Assembly: GCA_014706295.1 (NCBI GenBank)
Contig: JACSVZ010000001.1
Coordinates: 84,876,237 to 84,940,236 of the forward strand
DNA: 64,000 nt
Direction of reading: 5' to 3'
Source: Lycocorax pyrrhopterus obiensis
Lineage: Eukaryota; Chordata; Aves; Passeriformes; Paradisaeidae
How positions within the stretch are numbered: position 1 is the first letter of the stretch; the number at the start of each line of letters is the position of its first letter. Shown one piece after another: positions 50,200-60,737 of the stretch. A program made the position numbers and the translations under genes. The notes beneath the pieces are model-generated. The model was given only the letters and a program-made list of their open reading frames with translations, was not told the DNA's origin and ran no database searches.

Positions 50200-50301
50200 C
50201 TTGAAACAGGGTGAGTTTTCAACTAAAGCAGGCCTACGGCACTGACCCACGTGAGAAATGGCAGAGCTCCAGTTATCAAGCTGGCTCATAGCTTCACAGT
50301 C
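50200..50301 (-). CDS. Candidate coding exon, 34 codons, phase 0-0
   Basis: Minus-strand acceptor GTTGGATCTCCCCAG, then 102 open bases (DCEAMSQLDNWSSAISHV at the start, ENSPCFK at the end), then AAG and a strong donor, GTAGGT. The exon is an exact multiple of three and in phase 0 at both ends. The order and composition of residues (acidic start, Trp, two Cys, few rare codons) look protein-like. The Met at codon 5 could also be read as a start, but the acceptor makes an internal exon likelier. It does not join directly to the 43989 candidate (phase 1 start), so at least one further exon would lie between. Family not recognised. Confidence 0.38.
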
Positions 50302-50827
50302 CTGGGGAGATCCAACCTTCCTCCATTAGCATCCCTCAGTGCAGCAGCAGTCAAAAACACCTTGCCCATTTCAGCTGCACCTCATCCCCTGGCTCCGCAT
50401 GTACTTCCCTCAGGTCTGCACTAATAAAGGCGGAGCCACATTCAACAACAAAGGAAAAGCTCAAGGCTTATTTATGCAGTTGGCAGAGGTAACACAAAGA
50501 TACTTCAAGTCAAAATGAAATCTAGCAGCCGGGCTTGCAAGGTTTTCAGACACAAGCCTTTGGTGCGTGAGAAACATAGATGCCAACTCAACAGCAAGAG
50601 TTGATGCAAGAGAGAAAAAGTCCTCCATTCCACACAGGCAGTGAAATAGTGCAGTGCAAGCCAGGGAAGCAGTCTTCTGCCAATTCCCTACAGCTGATGA
50701 ATGTTCCTAAATCTATTAAAAGCAGCATTCTCTGGTAGAACATGTACCAAAGTAGGCAGCAAGAAATATGGCTTCTGTTATTAACTTGTCTTGATTCTTG
50801 AGCTTCAGCAAATCCCTTTTATTTGGC

Positions 50828-50883
50828 CGAGATAATTTTGAGGTCTCTTCCAAACTGAATTATCCAATGATTGGGTGATTCTT
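50828..50883 (+). mobile_element. Possible CR1 3' tail remnant
   Basis: GATAATTTTGAGGTCTCTTC, then CAAACTGAATTATCCAATGA, then TTGGGTGATTCTT follows the order of a CR1 3' terminus (GATCTTTGAGGTCCCTTCCAACC...GATTCT). Too short to be sure. Confidence 0.4.
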
Positions 50884-51499
50884 TGTACATGTAGGTTGTA
50901 AGCTCTTGGAGGCAGGAACCATTACCAAGCAGGTACATACCTGCACAAAATTACATCTTTTTATCAAAAAAAGTTCTGAAACACTCTACAGGCTGTAATA
51001 AATAACTGAATGGTTAGTAATTGATGTCCAGTAGTTATTTAGATAGTTGATATAAAAACATACTTTGAATACTTCTGGCTTTGCAGTACATTAGCAACAT
51101 TATTGTTTATTGGAATATATCCAAAATACAACCAGAGCTCTCCAAAAAATCTCAGCTAGGAATATGCACCTCAAAGACAGCTGCCCAAATTCCAGGGAGA
51201 ATAAAATATTCAACACAGATAGGTGTGCACAGAGAAGACAAACTAATTGCTGCAGCCATTTCTATGTGAGTGATGTTCATGTTAAGTGAACACTAGAAAG
51301 CAATCAATCAGAGAGTAAAGTCAGTATTTAAGCCTTTTCAGTGATGATATTGAGTGTATTACTACAGTTCTGCCTACATAGTCTAGCCACTTATTCAAAA
51401 ATAAGAACTCCTCTCCGGATGGAGGGTCAAAGAAAATGTATCCTACCATGATATGCAGGACTGACAAACGAGTAACAACAGATGAGGAGAGAGGGTTTA

Positions 51500-51801
51500 T
51501 AAGAAAAGTGAGGATAAACTTCTTGATACGGTCTGTTGTGATGGCACAAGGAATAATGGTTTTAATCTGAAGGAGGGCCAATTTAGACTGGATACAAAGA
51601 AGAAGTTTTTTACAAGGGTGGTGGGACACCGGCACAGGTTGCCCAGAGAGATGGTAGGTGCCTCATCCTGGAAGCATTCAAGGTAAGGTTGGATGGGGCT
51701 CTGAGCAACCTGATCTAGTGGAAGATGTCCCGGATCATTGTAGGGGGGTTGGTTTAGATCTAAAGGTCCCTTCCAACCCAAACAATTCTATGATTCTATG
51801 G
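51500..51801 (+). mobile_element. CR1 LINE 3' fragment
   Basis: Plus-strand, about 300 bases: GGACACCGGCACAGGTTGCC, TTCAAGGTAAGGTTGGATGG, AGCAACCTGATCTAGTGGAA, CCCTTCCAACCCAAACAATT, ending CTATGATTCTATGG. The terminal octamer repeat is intact, which marks a complete 3' end. Confidence 0.95.
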
Positions 51802-52407
51802 ATTTAAGCATTCACCACTGACAATATGTTATGGTATATAAGTATGGTTGATAACACAGTGTTTTCAATGGAACAAGACAAAAACCCATGAGACAGGTTC
51901 AACAATGCACAGAAAAACAGTTAAAAGTGGCCACTGTAGATTAAATTAGCAAATGTTGCACTCAGACCTTCTCATGTTCTTCCTGAAGCTTAAGCTGCAG
52001 GAGAGCAGAGAAGCAAGCCCCAAATCCTGCGGCAAAGTTTCATTTTAACCAGGCAATCCAGGGCTTGTGGATCTACACACAATCTGCAAGAGTCAGAACA
52101 GGATCACAGGCACACACTGGCTGCTTTGTACCTCCAGACAACAGGACAGATACTTGAACCTATTCCAGGATATTTTCTGATGGAAAACTATACCAACAGA
52201 AAGTGCAGATAATTTTAGTAACTGTTCAGAGGCAACAGCTAAGGAAGTATTAAGAGGTCAAGGCAAGGTTTCCTGTGCCTCAGAGCAGACCTTTCAGAAA
52301 ATGACAGTTTTCTTTGAAAAATGATGGTTTGTATGAAATTCTTTTCCTATAAGCTTAAAGAGAAACCTTCACTTTTTTTTAGCACTGTGTATTCCTCTGC
52401 GTGTAGT
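51802..52407. other. Unique stretch, nothing recognised
   Basis: No exon, RNA gene or repeat family seen. Confidence 0.6.
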
Positions 52408-52602
52408 ATAGAATCATGGAATTACAGAAACATTTATGCTGGAAAAGACCTTTAAGGTCATCAAGTCTAACTGCTAGCACAGCACTGCCAAGTCCACCAC
52501 TAAACCATGTCCCCAAGTGCCACGTCCACGCATCTTGTAAATACCGCGAGGGATGGTGACTCAACCTCTCCCCTGGGTAGCCTGCTCCAGTGCTTTACAA
52601 CA
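52408..52602 (-). mobile_element. CR1 LINE fragment, older type
   Basis: Reverse-oriented: ATAGAATCATGGAATTACAG, GACCTTTAAGGTCATCAAG, ACTAAACCATGTCCCCAAGT, GCCACGTCCACGCATCTTGT. Same older group as 44521-44825. Truncated. Confidence 0.9.
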
Positions 52603-54144
52603 ATAACAACATACCTTCAGAATGAGGCTTTATTCATTGTCTGGGGAGGTGGATTCAAAGCCACTACTGGAGAGATTTTCCCTATTTTCTGTGCAGAAGT
52701 TATCACTGTGCACTTCTGATCCTGTCAGAAGATCACACAGCCCCACTGTTTGTCACAGCAGTCATCAACAGACTTTCCTCTGAATCATTCCAACATGTGC
52801 TTAAACAACTGAGTTCAATACCGGAAAACTGTTCAGTTATATCATTTACTCATTGTGTGATTTGGTTGTTGCTCAAGTCTTCAAGATAGTCTTTCTTTAA
52901 ATAGGGATAATTAGGAAAAATTGACAAAATTTGACTGTAAAATGCCAAATCAAAACTGGGGGTATGTTTTCATCTCTGAGGCAAGAGTCATAGAGAAAAA
53001 AAAAATCAGATTATATATTTCCTTACCTTTTTTTTTGGATCTTGGAAAGGACCCAGCTGCAAGCCAATTTCCCAGCATGGAGGGAAATGCTGTATACCAG
53101 ACCAGAACTAGAAAAAAGGTGTATCATTCCATAGTCCTAAATCAGATCAGTTTTATATAGGCTTTTCCGCTGCTGTTGCACATAAATAGGTGGAGAGTAG
53201 ACAGGGTAAATGAAAGATCTAGTGCTTGGAGCACAAGTTTTGTGACCTGCAGGCTTTGGGATGGCTGCAGATACTCGGTAACACAGCCAGGGGCCACTCC
53301 CCTCAGATATCTCCCAGAAGCACACAGTTTGCTAAAAAACAGGATGAAAGTTCAATCAGACACCCTTTCCAAAGGCAATGTAAGAGCATTTTCAGGAAAA
53401 CCCCATGGCAATGTATAAGGAATTAAGAGTAATTGTTTCCTGTCCTTTTTCTTCACCTTACAAAGAAGCATCTTCATACACAACCCCTTTTGAACATCAC
53501 GTTATATATCAAGATTATTATATATCAAAACAAAACACTAAAACACAACTTTGTTCATTGACCAGGCCAGAGCAACTCTTTACTTACTTTCATCTTTTTT
53601 CTTCAAGGTCTCACCTAGGAACATCTTCCCCTCTGCATCTCTCTTACCCTTTCTCTGCAAACACCCTACAGTCTCCTTTTAGTGGAAGGATACACATCTG
53701 CTCAGCCCAAGGCTCTGCCTTTTAGCAAAGCATCACCTTCTGTACTCAATAACCAACTTTACTCTGATATCAAAACACACAATCCCAAGCAATCTGAGAG
53801 TCACTAAGCGACAACTCAGCAGTCATTTTTGATGAGGTGATCTATAAAGTCAAACATGTAACTATGGGGCTGCATCCTCCATCTCCACTTCCCCTCTGCC
53901 ACACTCCTGGTGCAGCTGGTTTCCTGCCCAGAAACCAAAGCCCAAAATAATTTAAAACCAACCTACCCCTTTGATACATGCCTAAGCTGCAAGAAAAAAA
54001 ATAAAGGCAAGAACACTTGTAGAAAACTGGGTTAACTATATTCCAAGTCTCACCACTTCAGTTGCCTCTTCCTTCCCTTTCATTTTACTAGTAGAAAGTG
54101 TGATGTAAGTGGCAAAACCAGGGAAATGAGAACTTCAGACTGCA
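52603..54144. other. Unique stretch, one micro-exon candidate
   Basis: Apart from the weak 30-base exon candidate at 53056-53027, no feature was recognised. Short plus-strand frames (53176-53725) lack support. Confidence 0.55.
53027..53056 (-). CDS. Very weak micro-exon candidate
   Basis: Minus-strand acceptor (pyrimidine tract CATTTCCCTCC upstream, then GGCTTGCAG), 30 open bases reading LGPFQDPKKK, then strong donor GTAAGG. Phase 0-0, so it could precede the 50301-50200 exon. The Lys run comes from an A9 tract and the length is easily reached by chance. Confidence 0.12.
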
Positions 54145-54330
54145 GATTCTATTTGCAGTTTTTCCACTGACTTGCTATGTGACCTCAGGCAAATATATCT
54201 CTCTGCACTTCAGCTTAACCTTCTGTAAAATTGAGATACAAATGCTTTGACTTACCCATAGGCTCACAGCGTGGTGTTACACAGCTTAATTAATTAATGT
54301 TTGTTAAACACTTATAATGAGTGTTTCTAT
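54145..54330 (+). mobile_element. MIR-like CORE-SINE fragment
   Basis: The order TGACTTGCTATGTGACCTCA, GGCAAATATATCTCTCTGCA, CTTCAGCTTAACCTTCTG, TAAAATTGAGATACAAATG, then ACTTACCCATAGGCTCACAG and a diverged tail (TTAAACACTTATAATGAGTG) follows the MIR/CORE-SINE consensus block by block (GTGTGACCTTGGGCAAG, CCTCTCTGTGCCTCAGTTTC, CTGTAAAATG). MIR-like SINEs are tRNA-derived and very old in amniotes, so the high divergence is expected. On the minus strand it creates a decoy donor (ATGG/GTAAGTC) that should not be read as an exon. Confidence 0.75.
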
Positions 54331-54840
54331 ACAAGTTTAAATTATTACAGGTTGTACCTTCATAAACTCTGGCTTATGACCCTTGAACATATTTGCCACA
54401 ATGTCTGGTGTAACCCTTAATATTGCTACTCTGCTAAAATAAATTATCCTTTAAATGAGCCTTTTCACTGGAATGACTGTGACTTTAGTTGTCTGCACTT
54501 AACATTTACAGTCATTGCATTTATTGGTCTAACCTTGTATTGCAGGTTTCCATGAATATCAAAAGACTTCCTTGGTCATGCTTGAACTTGCTTCACTTTA
54601 TGTTCCCATGGTTTTAGTAACAGATAAGAGGCTTCATGTAAATTCATAGACATTTGCTGGTCTCCATTGGAAGAAGAACATCTTGTATCCCTTTCACAAT
54701 TCCTTGCAGGTCACAAATCTCTCTACTGTTCTCATTATCTCCGTTCTTATGTAATTGATTGGTTTGTGGATTCACTACAAGATCTTTTTCACTTCAGTAA
54801 TTTAGATTGTCATTCATTATGGACTTGTGTATTTATTCAT

Positions 54841-54927
54841 AAATCATAGAATCATGGAATGCGTTGGGATGGAAGGGACCTTTAAAGATCATCTATCCAA
54901 CTGTTCTGCTGTGGACAGGGACAAAAC
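54841..54927 (-). mobile_element. CR1 3' end, short
   Basis: Reverse-oriented: AAATCATAGAATCATGGAAT, GGAAGGGACCTTTAAAGATC, GTGGACAGGGACA. About 87 bases. The 3' terminal repeat is intact. Confidence 0.93.
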
Positions 54928-57900
54928 CAATTTGCAAATCTTTTTTCACTGATTATTCTAGGGCAATAATACTGTGATGTGTCCCAAAGAGAGGCTCTCA
55001 GTCCCCTAAAGGAGGAAACGTTTTACAAAAAAATTATGTTCCTGAGTTCACCATTCTTTATACCAAGTTTTAATCTTTATCACAGGAAAATTAGGCTTAT
55101 GAGCATAATACTGTGCTTATTAACAAAAAATATTTTTTTTCAAGGGAAATCATTCATCAAGTTTTATTGCAGCATTTTTAAAAATGTCTCACAGCAAAAC
55201 TCAAGGGAGCAGAAAGGGACATGCTAATCAAAGGGCATGGGATAAATGCTAATGAAGAAAGTGACCCACAGCCAAGGAATTGGCATATGCTCCAGTGTTT
55301 TATCACAGAAGGCAAAGGGAAAATTAATACAGCTCCATATAATGGTGGTTTGCTGACAGAGGAAGACCCCATCTTAATTTAAGGCAGAGCAGAAGCTCAG
55401 ACCAACCACACAAAAATGCTAAATCAAGCTAGCTTTGGGTGGGGGGACAGACAAGACCAACACTGTCAACACCTTGATACTGAAGCAACCAGAGAATTAA
55501 AGATAGGACGCAAACTTTAGGGGCTCTTATCCAGCCTTGCTATGAATTGAGATGTGTTCTGGAGATACGGTGAGTTTATCACATCTGCTGAAAGGTCAGG
55601 CTGAATATCACAGCTGCTGAGATCTGGAGCAGCAGAGGTTGCACTGCTGTGTGCTAAAGCCAGAGGCTTGGCAGGCACGGCACAGGGCTTCCAGAAAGCT
55701 GGGTCTTTCTGGAGATGAGAACATAGGCTGGGCAGGCACCTAAGGTGACAGGACAGTCTTGACTTACATGGAGGGCAGGGGATGAACCAGCCATCTCTGG
55801 GAACACTTCAGTTACAGCCTCAGTCCACTTCAGTCACTCTGCCAACTGTGTTGACTCAGCACCTGTTCCTGACAATGGGAGCTGAGACCGAGCAGGTGTT
55901 AATTCCTAAAGGTAGGTGCCCTAACCTGGAACTACATCCCAATCTGATCATCCTACCTGTAGGAAGGCAAAACTGAAAACCTGAGTGGACTCAAGGGATT
56001 TTGATGTCATTTCTTTCCTTGCAGTCAGAACTTGTTCTTGGGCAAAAGTCTGATAGTCAGATTTGCATTAATTTTCATTGTTTTATTAGTTTGTTTTCTC
56101 TGTTAGTAGCTAAGGATCTAGGACAAATTTAAGGGTTGTAGGTCTTCTCTTTCCAAAGCTCTGCAGTAATGCAGGATTATCTTTTAAAGATAATGCATTG
56201 CTAATCAGCCTTCTGAAATCGTCAGCTTCTATATGGTATATATGGTTGAACAAAATTAACTTTGCAAGTTTTATTTCAAAACAATTTTTGGAGTCAGCTT
56301 CTGAATGGATGAAGTGAATTTACAGCTGGAGCCTGAGGACTACATACAGAAAGTCAGGGCAGGCACACCTACAGAAGGCTGCTGCTAATTCTGTTTACTG
56401 TTAAAACAATCTTAAATTGTGGAGTGGAACGGGAAAAACACTCATAAAACCTTGAACACAATGAACTTTCCTTGAATATTATTTCCAGCACAATGCAAAT
56501 ATTGATACAAACTCAATACTTTTTGTCCCTAAAAAACCCAAAGTAGACAGGTATCAGGGAAATAGAGCATTGACAATGATTCTGCCACTAACTCACTCAA
56601 TTGTCCTTGGTATTTCACTTGATGTGTTATAGGCACTTATTTGTGCACATTAAGGTTGTGAAGATCATTTTTTTCAGTATTTCTATCATGTTTTGATGAA
56701 ATCAAATATGATAAGCTGAGCTGCCTTGTATTCCTTTTGCTATGCTTGCTATAAGAAAAAGCCAGGCATTGTTCTAACAAGATAATAGTATTCCATCAGG
56801 TTTTGGAAGAATAAACCATGTCAGAAAGTACAATCCAATTCATTATTTAAAATCATGTCAGTAATTGAACTTCATTTTTAAAATTAAGTGAAAATATTTC
56901 AAATTATATCTTGAATGTAAGAAGATAATTAATAAATACTAGTTACCCAACATAAATTATTGAAAATTTCTACAAAGGCAGACAAACATAAAGAGGACTT
57001 GCGAACCTGTGTCCAGATATCAAATTCACTAAGGGTAGGTAACAAATTTTAAAAGTAACACCAGATTTTTGTCTCCTTTTTTGACACTGGCAAAGGTAGG
57101 TCTTCTCTATCTATAGGACACCACTTTTCCCAGTATGGAGTGGGTTGGGAAAGGGGTGTAAATCACACACAAAAGCCTATGGAGAAACATACAGATATTC
57201 CCTCCCAGGGAGTAAAAAAACCACCAAAAAAACCAGGGTAGACAGGTCCTTTTTGTTCTGAGATATCTCAGAAAGGGGATGTCACAAAGGTATACCGGGC
57301 AGATAAATGCACGGAAGATTATAAGGGCAAGCTCTAGTAATGGGACCTAGTTTGGATTTGCTTCACCTATTTATGATGGGGTTTGTCATTTTACCTTAAA
57401 GGTCTATCACAATTAATAAAAATGGGTCTTGTCACTTTAAACCATCCTTTAAAGGTGAGTTAGGCCAGAGGAGTGCAGATGTGGTGCTGCCAGGAGGCCT
57501 GCAGGTTCTTGTCAACACTGTAAGGGAAAAGGCCAAGTGTTCAGAAAAATGAGGAAGGATGAGAGGAGATGGAGATTATTCCTATTACCATATACATACA
57601 CAGAAAACCCTGGGCTTGGTGTTGAGAGAAGCTGACTTCTCCCTTTGAGACTGTCAAATTGCAGGATAATGATCCAGGCAGCAAATAATCCATAGACATA
57701 TTTACAAACCCAGGGCAAAACAAGTTAGACAACTGGAAAAAACTTAGTGCTCTAACAAGGGATCCAGCAGTGGCTTTGGCTGCAAACAAGAAAGCTGAAA
57801 GATGGCATTATGACTGTATATTAAATTTACTGGTAATTTCTCTTACTGTTCTGCATTGCAAACAGAGTAGCTGCACAGTGGTAGGAAAGAACATGCCAGG

Positions 57901-60737
57901 TGGTTATGGGCTCAGAATTACCATTTTGTATGTATTATCTACTTAAAAATGCAACGTTAATTAAGGCTCAGACGCGGCAACTGACGAATAGTGGTCGGCG
58001 AGCGTGCGAGTTCTTCCAGTAATGAGAATTCCTTGCAGAAAGTACGAGTGCGACAGCATTTTATTCACTATGGAAATCTAGGACTCCATTCAAGGAACGC
58101 ATGCAGAGCACACTGCTGTTAATTGGGAAGATGTAATTAAAGTACCCACGAGCCACCAGCATGTGGAGACACCTAATGGACATTATGGAAAGCAGTGCAT
58201 TACATTGGACTATTCTCAGCGGTTTATTTCCCAAAAAAGCCACGGCTGAATGTGGATGCTGGTGAGCCAAACACCGAGCGACATAATCCCAGTCACTAAG
58301 TCATAGGAACAAGTTTGACAGATCCATCAGGAAAACCCACATGGCTGCTCAGGAGTCAGGACTGACGTGACAGAAAAGCAAGGTAGCTGCTAAGCACGTT
58401 TTCAAGCCCGAAGACCAAGCACAGAAAGTCCTGCAAAAACCCCCACATCTCCCTGCTATGAACCAGGGAATTTCTGCACAGACTAGTTGGAGGGGCTGCC
58501 AGCTCCATTTGTTTGCCCACCAGGAATGGATCTCATTCTGCTGCCCCATGGGCATTCATCAGAAGATACAAGGGCCAGGAGGACACACCTGCAGGATGCA
58601 ACCATCTCACCTACACCAGCTATAGCAGCCTGCTCAGGTCAGAACCCTGAAAAACTTTGACAGAGGCACCAAGCTGGAGAGAGTGGTCTGTTACAACCAA
58701 AAATGGGACTTTTCATGCTTATAAGGAATCACTCCAGCACCCTACAGTATTACCAGGTTGAAACAGTGAAGGGTGAAACAGTCAAGGGCAGCAGGAGAAC
58801 AGAGTGGCAGCCTTAAGCCACGACCAAGCTCAGGTTGCTGAATGATTAATGAAATGATGAATTTACCCCGCTAAGAGAAGGGAATAGCTTGTAGGGCTTA
58901 ATGGCAAGAAATTTAAAACTGATAAAAGGCAGAGGATGGGATCTGGTTTAAGCAAATCCTAACACAACCTGGGCCACTTACTTCCACAGTATACTTGTGC
59001 ACTACACCACAGGAGACAGACACAATAAATAACAGGAATAACAGAAACTTCTGCATTTCATAGACACTACGTTGTATTAGGGCTCAGTTATAACATATTT
59101 GTAATATTATTAATGAACTCATTTTTATAAGATTAAATGCTTGGGAAATTGTCAACTACCTGAAGCAAACTAAACTATGGCTTTTGAAACAAATTTTAAT
59201 ATTATGGGAGCCCCTTCAACTTACATTCAATATCCATGCAAAGGGCTTGTGATGCTTAAACTTACAAAAATAGATCAGGAAGTCTTGATTTGTGCTTTCA
59301 GCAGAATCCTGCTTCACTCTGAGAAAACCCATCGTGTTGGGGATCTGTATCAATAAGACAGCAGTGTCTGGGTAAAACCATAGAGAATTTTTCTATTGTG
59401 CCCTTTGGCTAATGCACACAGAACTGCATTCGTGTGCACAAGGGATGCAGCCAGCCCTGCCACTTGTAAAAGGGCTGCAAAGCTGTTCTACTTAGATTAA
59501 AAATACAAGTAAATAGTCCTCTTAGCATTATGTACACTTAGCATGGAAGAACTCATCTGTAGAGGAACAGGAGAGGAAAAACAAAGCATTCACAATGTGT
59601 TGAAGAGAATTGGGCAGGAAGGAGTTGTAACTGGCAATTATTTAATTAACTCTAGATTCTCCTTTTCCAAACTAAACTGTCACCACTCCAGCAGCAGCCA
59701 CATAAACCCAAGAATCTCTGGAATGGAGCTAAGACAGAATTAATTCAAGCACAAACAAAAATAACTGTGTTATTAACTGAGGGGATGAGTGGTCACTTCT
59801 CTGCCCTCTGAAGATCTGAATTTATGTGTACCTTGATTCTGAAAAGAACATGGCCCTTTAATGACCTATCCAGGACAAGGAAAACGTGTTTATTTTAAAA
59901 AGGAGCATGCCATAACATTTAATTTCTTTCTTTAGCCATTACTTAAGACTCGATTCAAAATATAAATCTCCAAAACTCCTGGTGTAATCACACCTTTAAT
60001 ATTTTAGATCACGTTCATTATAAATAAGCTTCTTCCAGAATAATGTGATCTAAAAGACAAGCTGTCAAAATTCCTTGTTAAATATAAACTGACAGCATTG
60101 GAAACATGCTCAGCTGAAAAATAGCAAATTTTATGTACAAGATATTATTAACAGTTCATGATCTTTCACATACACTGTTCATTTATTGGAACCTATGGCC
60201 TGAAAGTTGCCGTCAGTTCATATTTCAAAAGAGATTTTTCTTTAGCAGCTTTTTCTAAATGCCGTGTCAGTGACTGCCCATAACTCAGATAGCACCCTGC
60301 CATGCAATGGAAGTATTCAACAAGATGATTCAACCACACATGATATTGTTTTGTTAAGAAATAGGTGAAAAAAAGCTTGCATTCCCCACAAAATCACATG
60401 AATCTCTTTGGGAACCAATAGAGGCAAATATTTTCTGCTTTTCACAAACACATCTACACTGTCCTAAACTGTTTGAGGCTTTTTTCAGTTTAAATTTGGC
60501 AAATGTGTTCATCTTTAATGAGCCAAAACCCAGACATTTGAAACAGTATTTTACAGATGTTTCCAAAATATTTTCCCAAATACAGACCACAAATATAGCT
60601 TCCAAGAGCCAATCATAGACTTAGCTGTCTGGAAAAGAGAAATCCATTATCACATGTAATGTTTTCTCACAACAAATGACACACAAAAAAAATCTGATTG
60701 CCAGAATAGTGCTGGGAGTAGGAGAAAATCAAAATGT
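54928..60737. other. Unique stretch with possible conserved non-coding DNA
   Basis: No transposon recognised in 5.8 kb, unusual for this half of the window. Contains the CpG-rich block and putative conserved element at 57960-58275, and a second element-like segment at about 59930-60260. No exon with convincing splice sites; a minus-strand donor at about 58605 belongs to a stretch with stops in all frames. Confidence 0.55.
57960..58275. promoter_or_regulatory. CpG-rich block and possible conserved non-coding element
   Basis: Positions 57971-58010 contain seven CG dinucleotides in 40 bases (GACGCGG, CTGACGAA, GTCGGCGAGCGTGCGAG) with abrupt AT-rich flanks. The next 260 bases are non-repetitive, contain TTAATTGG and GTAATTAAAG homeodomain-like sites and further CG pairs, and read like a conserved non-coding element. 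The open minus-strand frame across it (58270-58061) lacks splice support. A role as enhancer or unannotated promoter is inference. Confidence 0.3.

Larger units (their letters stand above)
48784..51499. other. Unique stretch with one candidate exon
   Basis: Contains the candidate exon 50301-50200 and a possible CR1 3' tail remnant at 50828-50883. No other repeat recognised. Confidence 0.55.

Noticed and set aside
54258..54290. Minus-strand exon with very strong donor GTAAGTC
   Set aside because: It lies inside the MIR-like SINE; the open stretch is about ten codons and the donor is a by-product of the repeat.
58605..58655. Minus-strand donor GTAG/GTGAGA with acceptor TTTTTCAG
   Set aside because: All three frames of the enclosed stretch contain stops; not coding.
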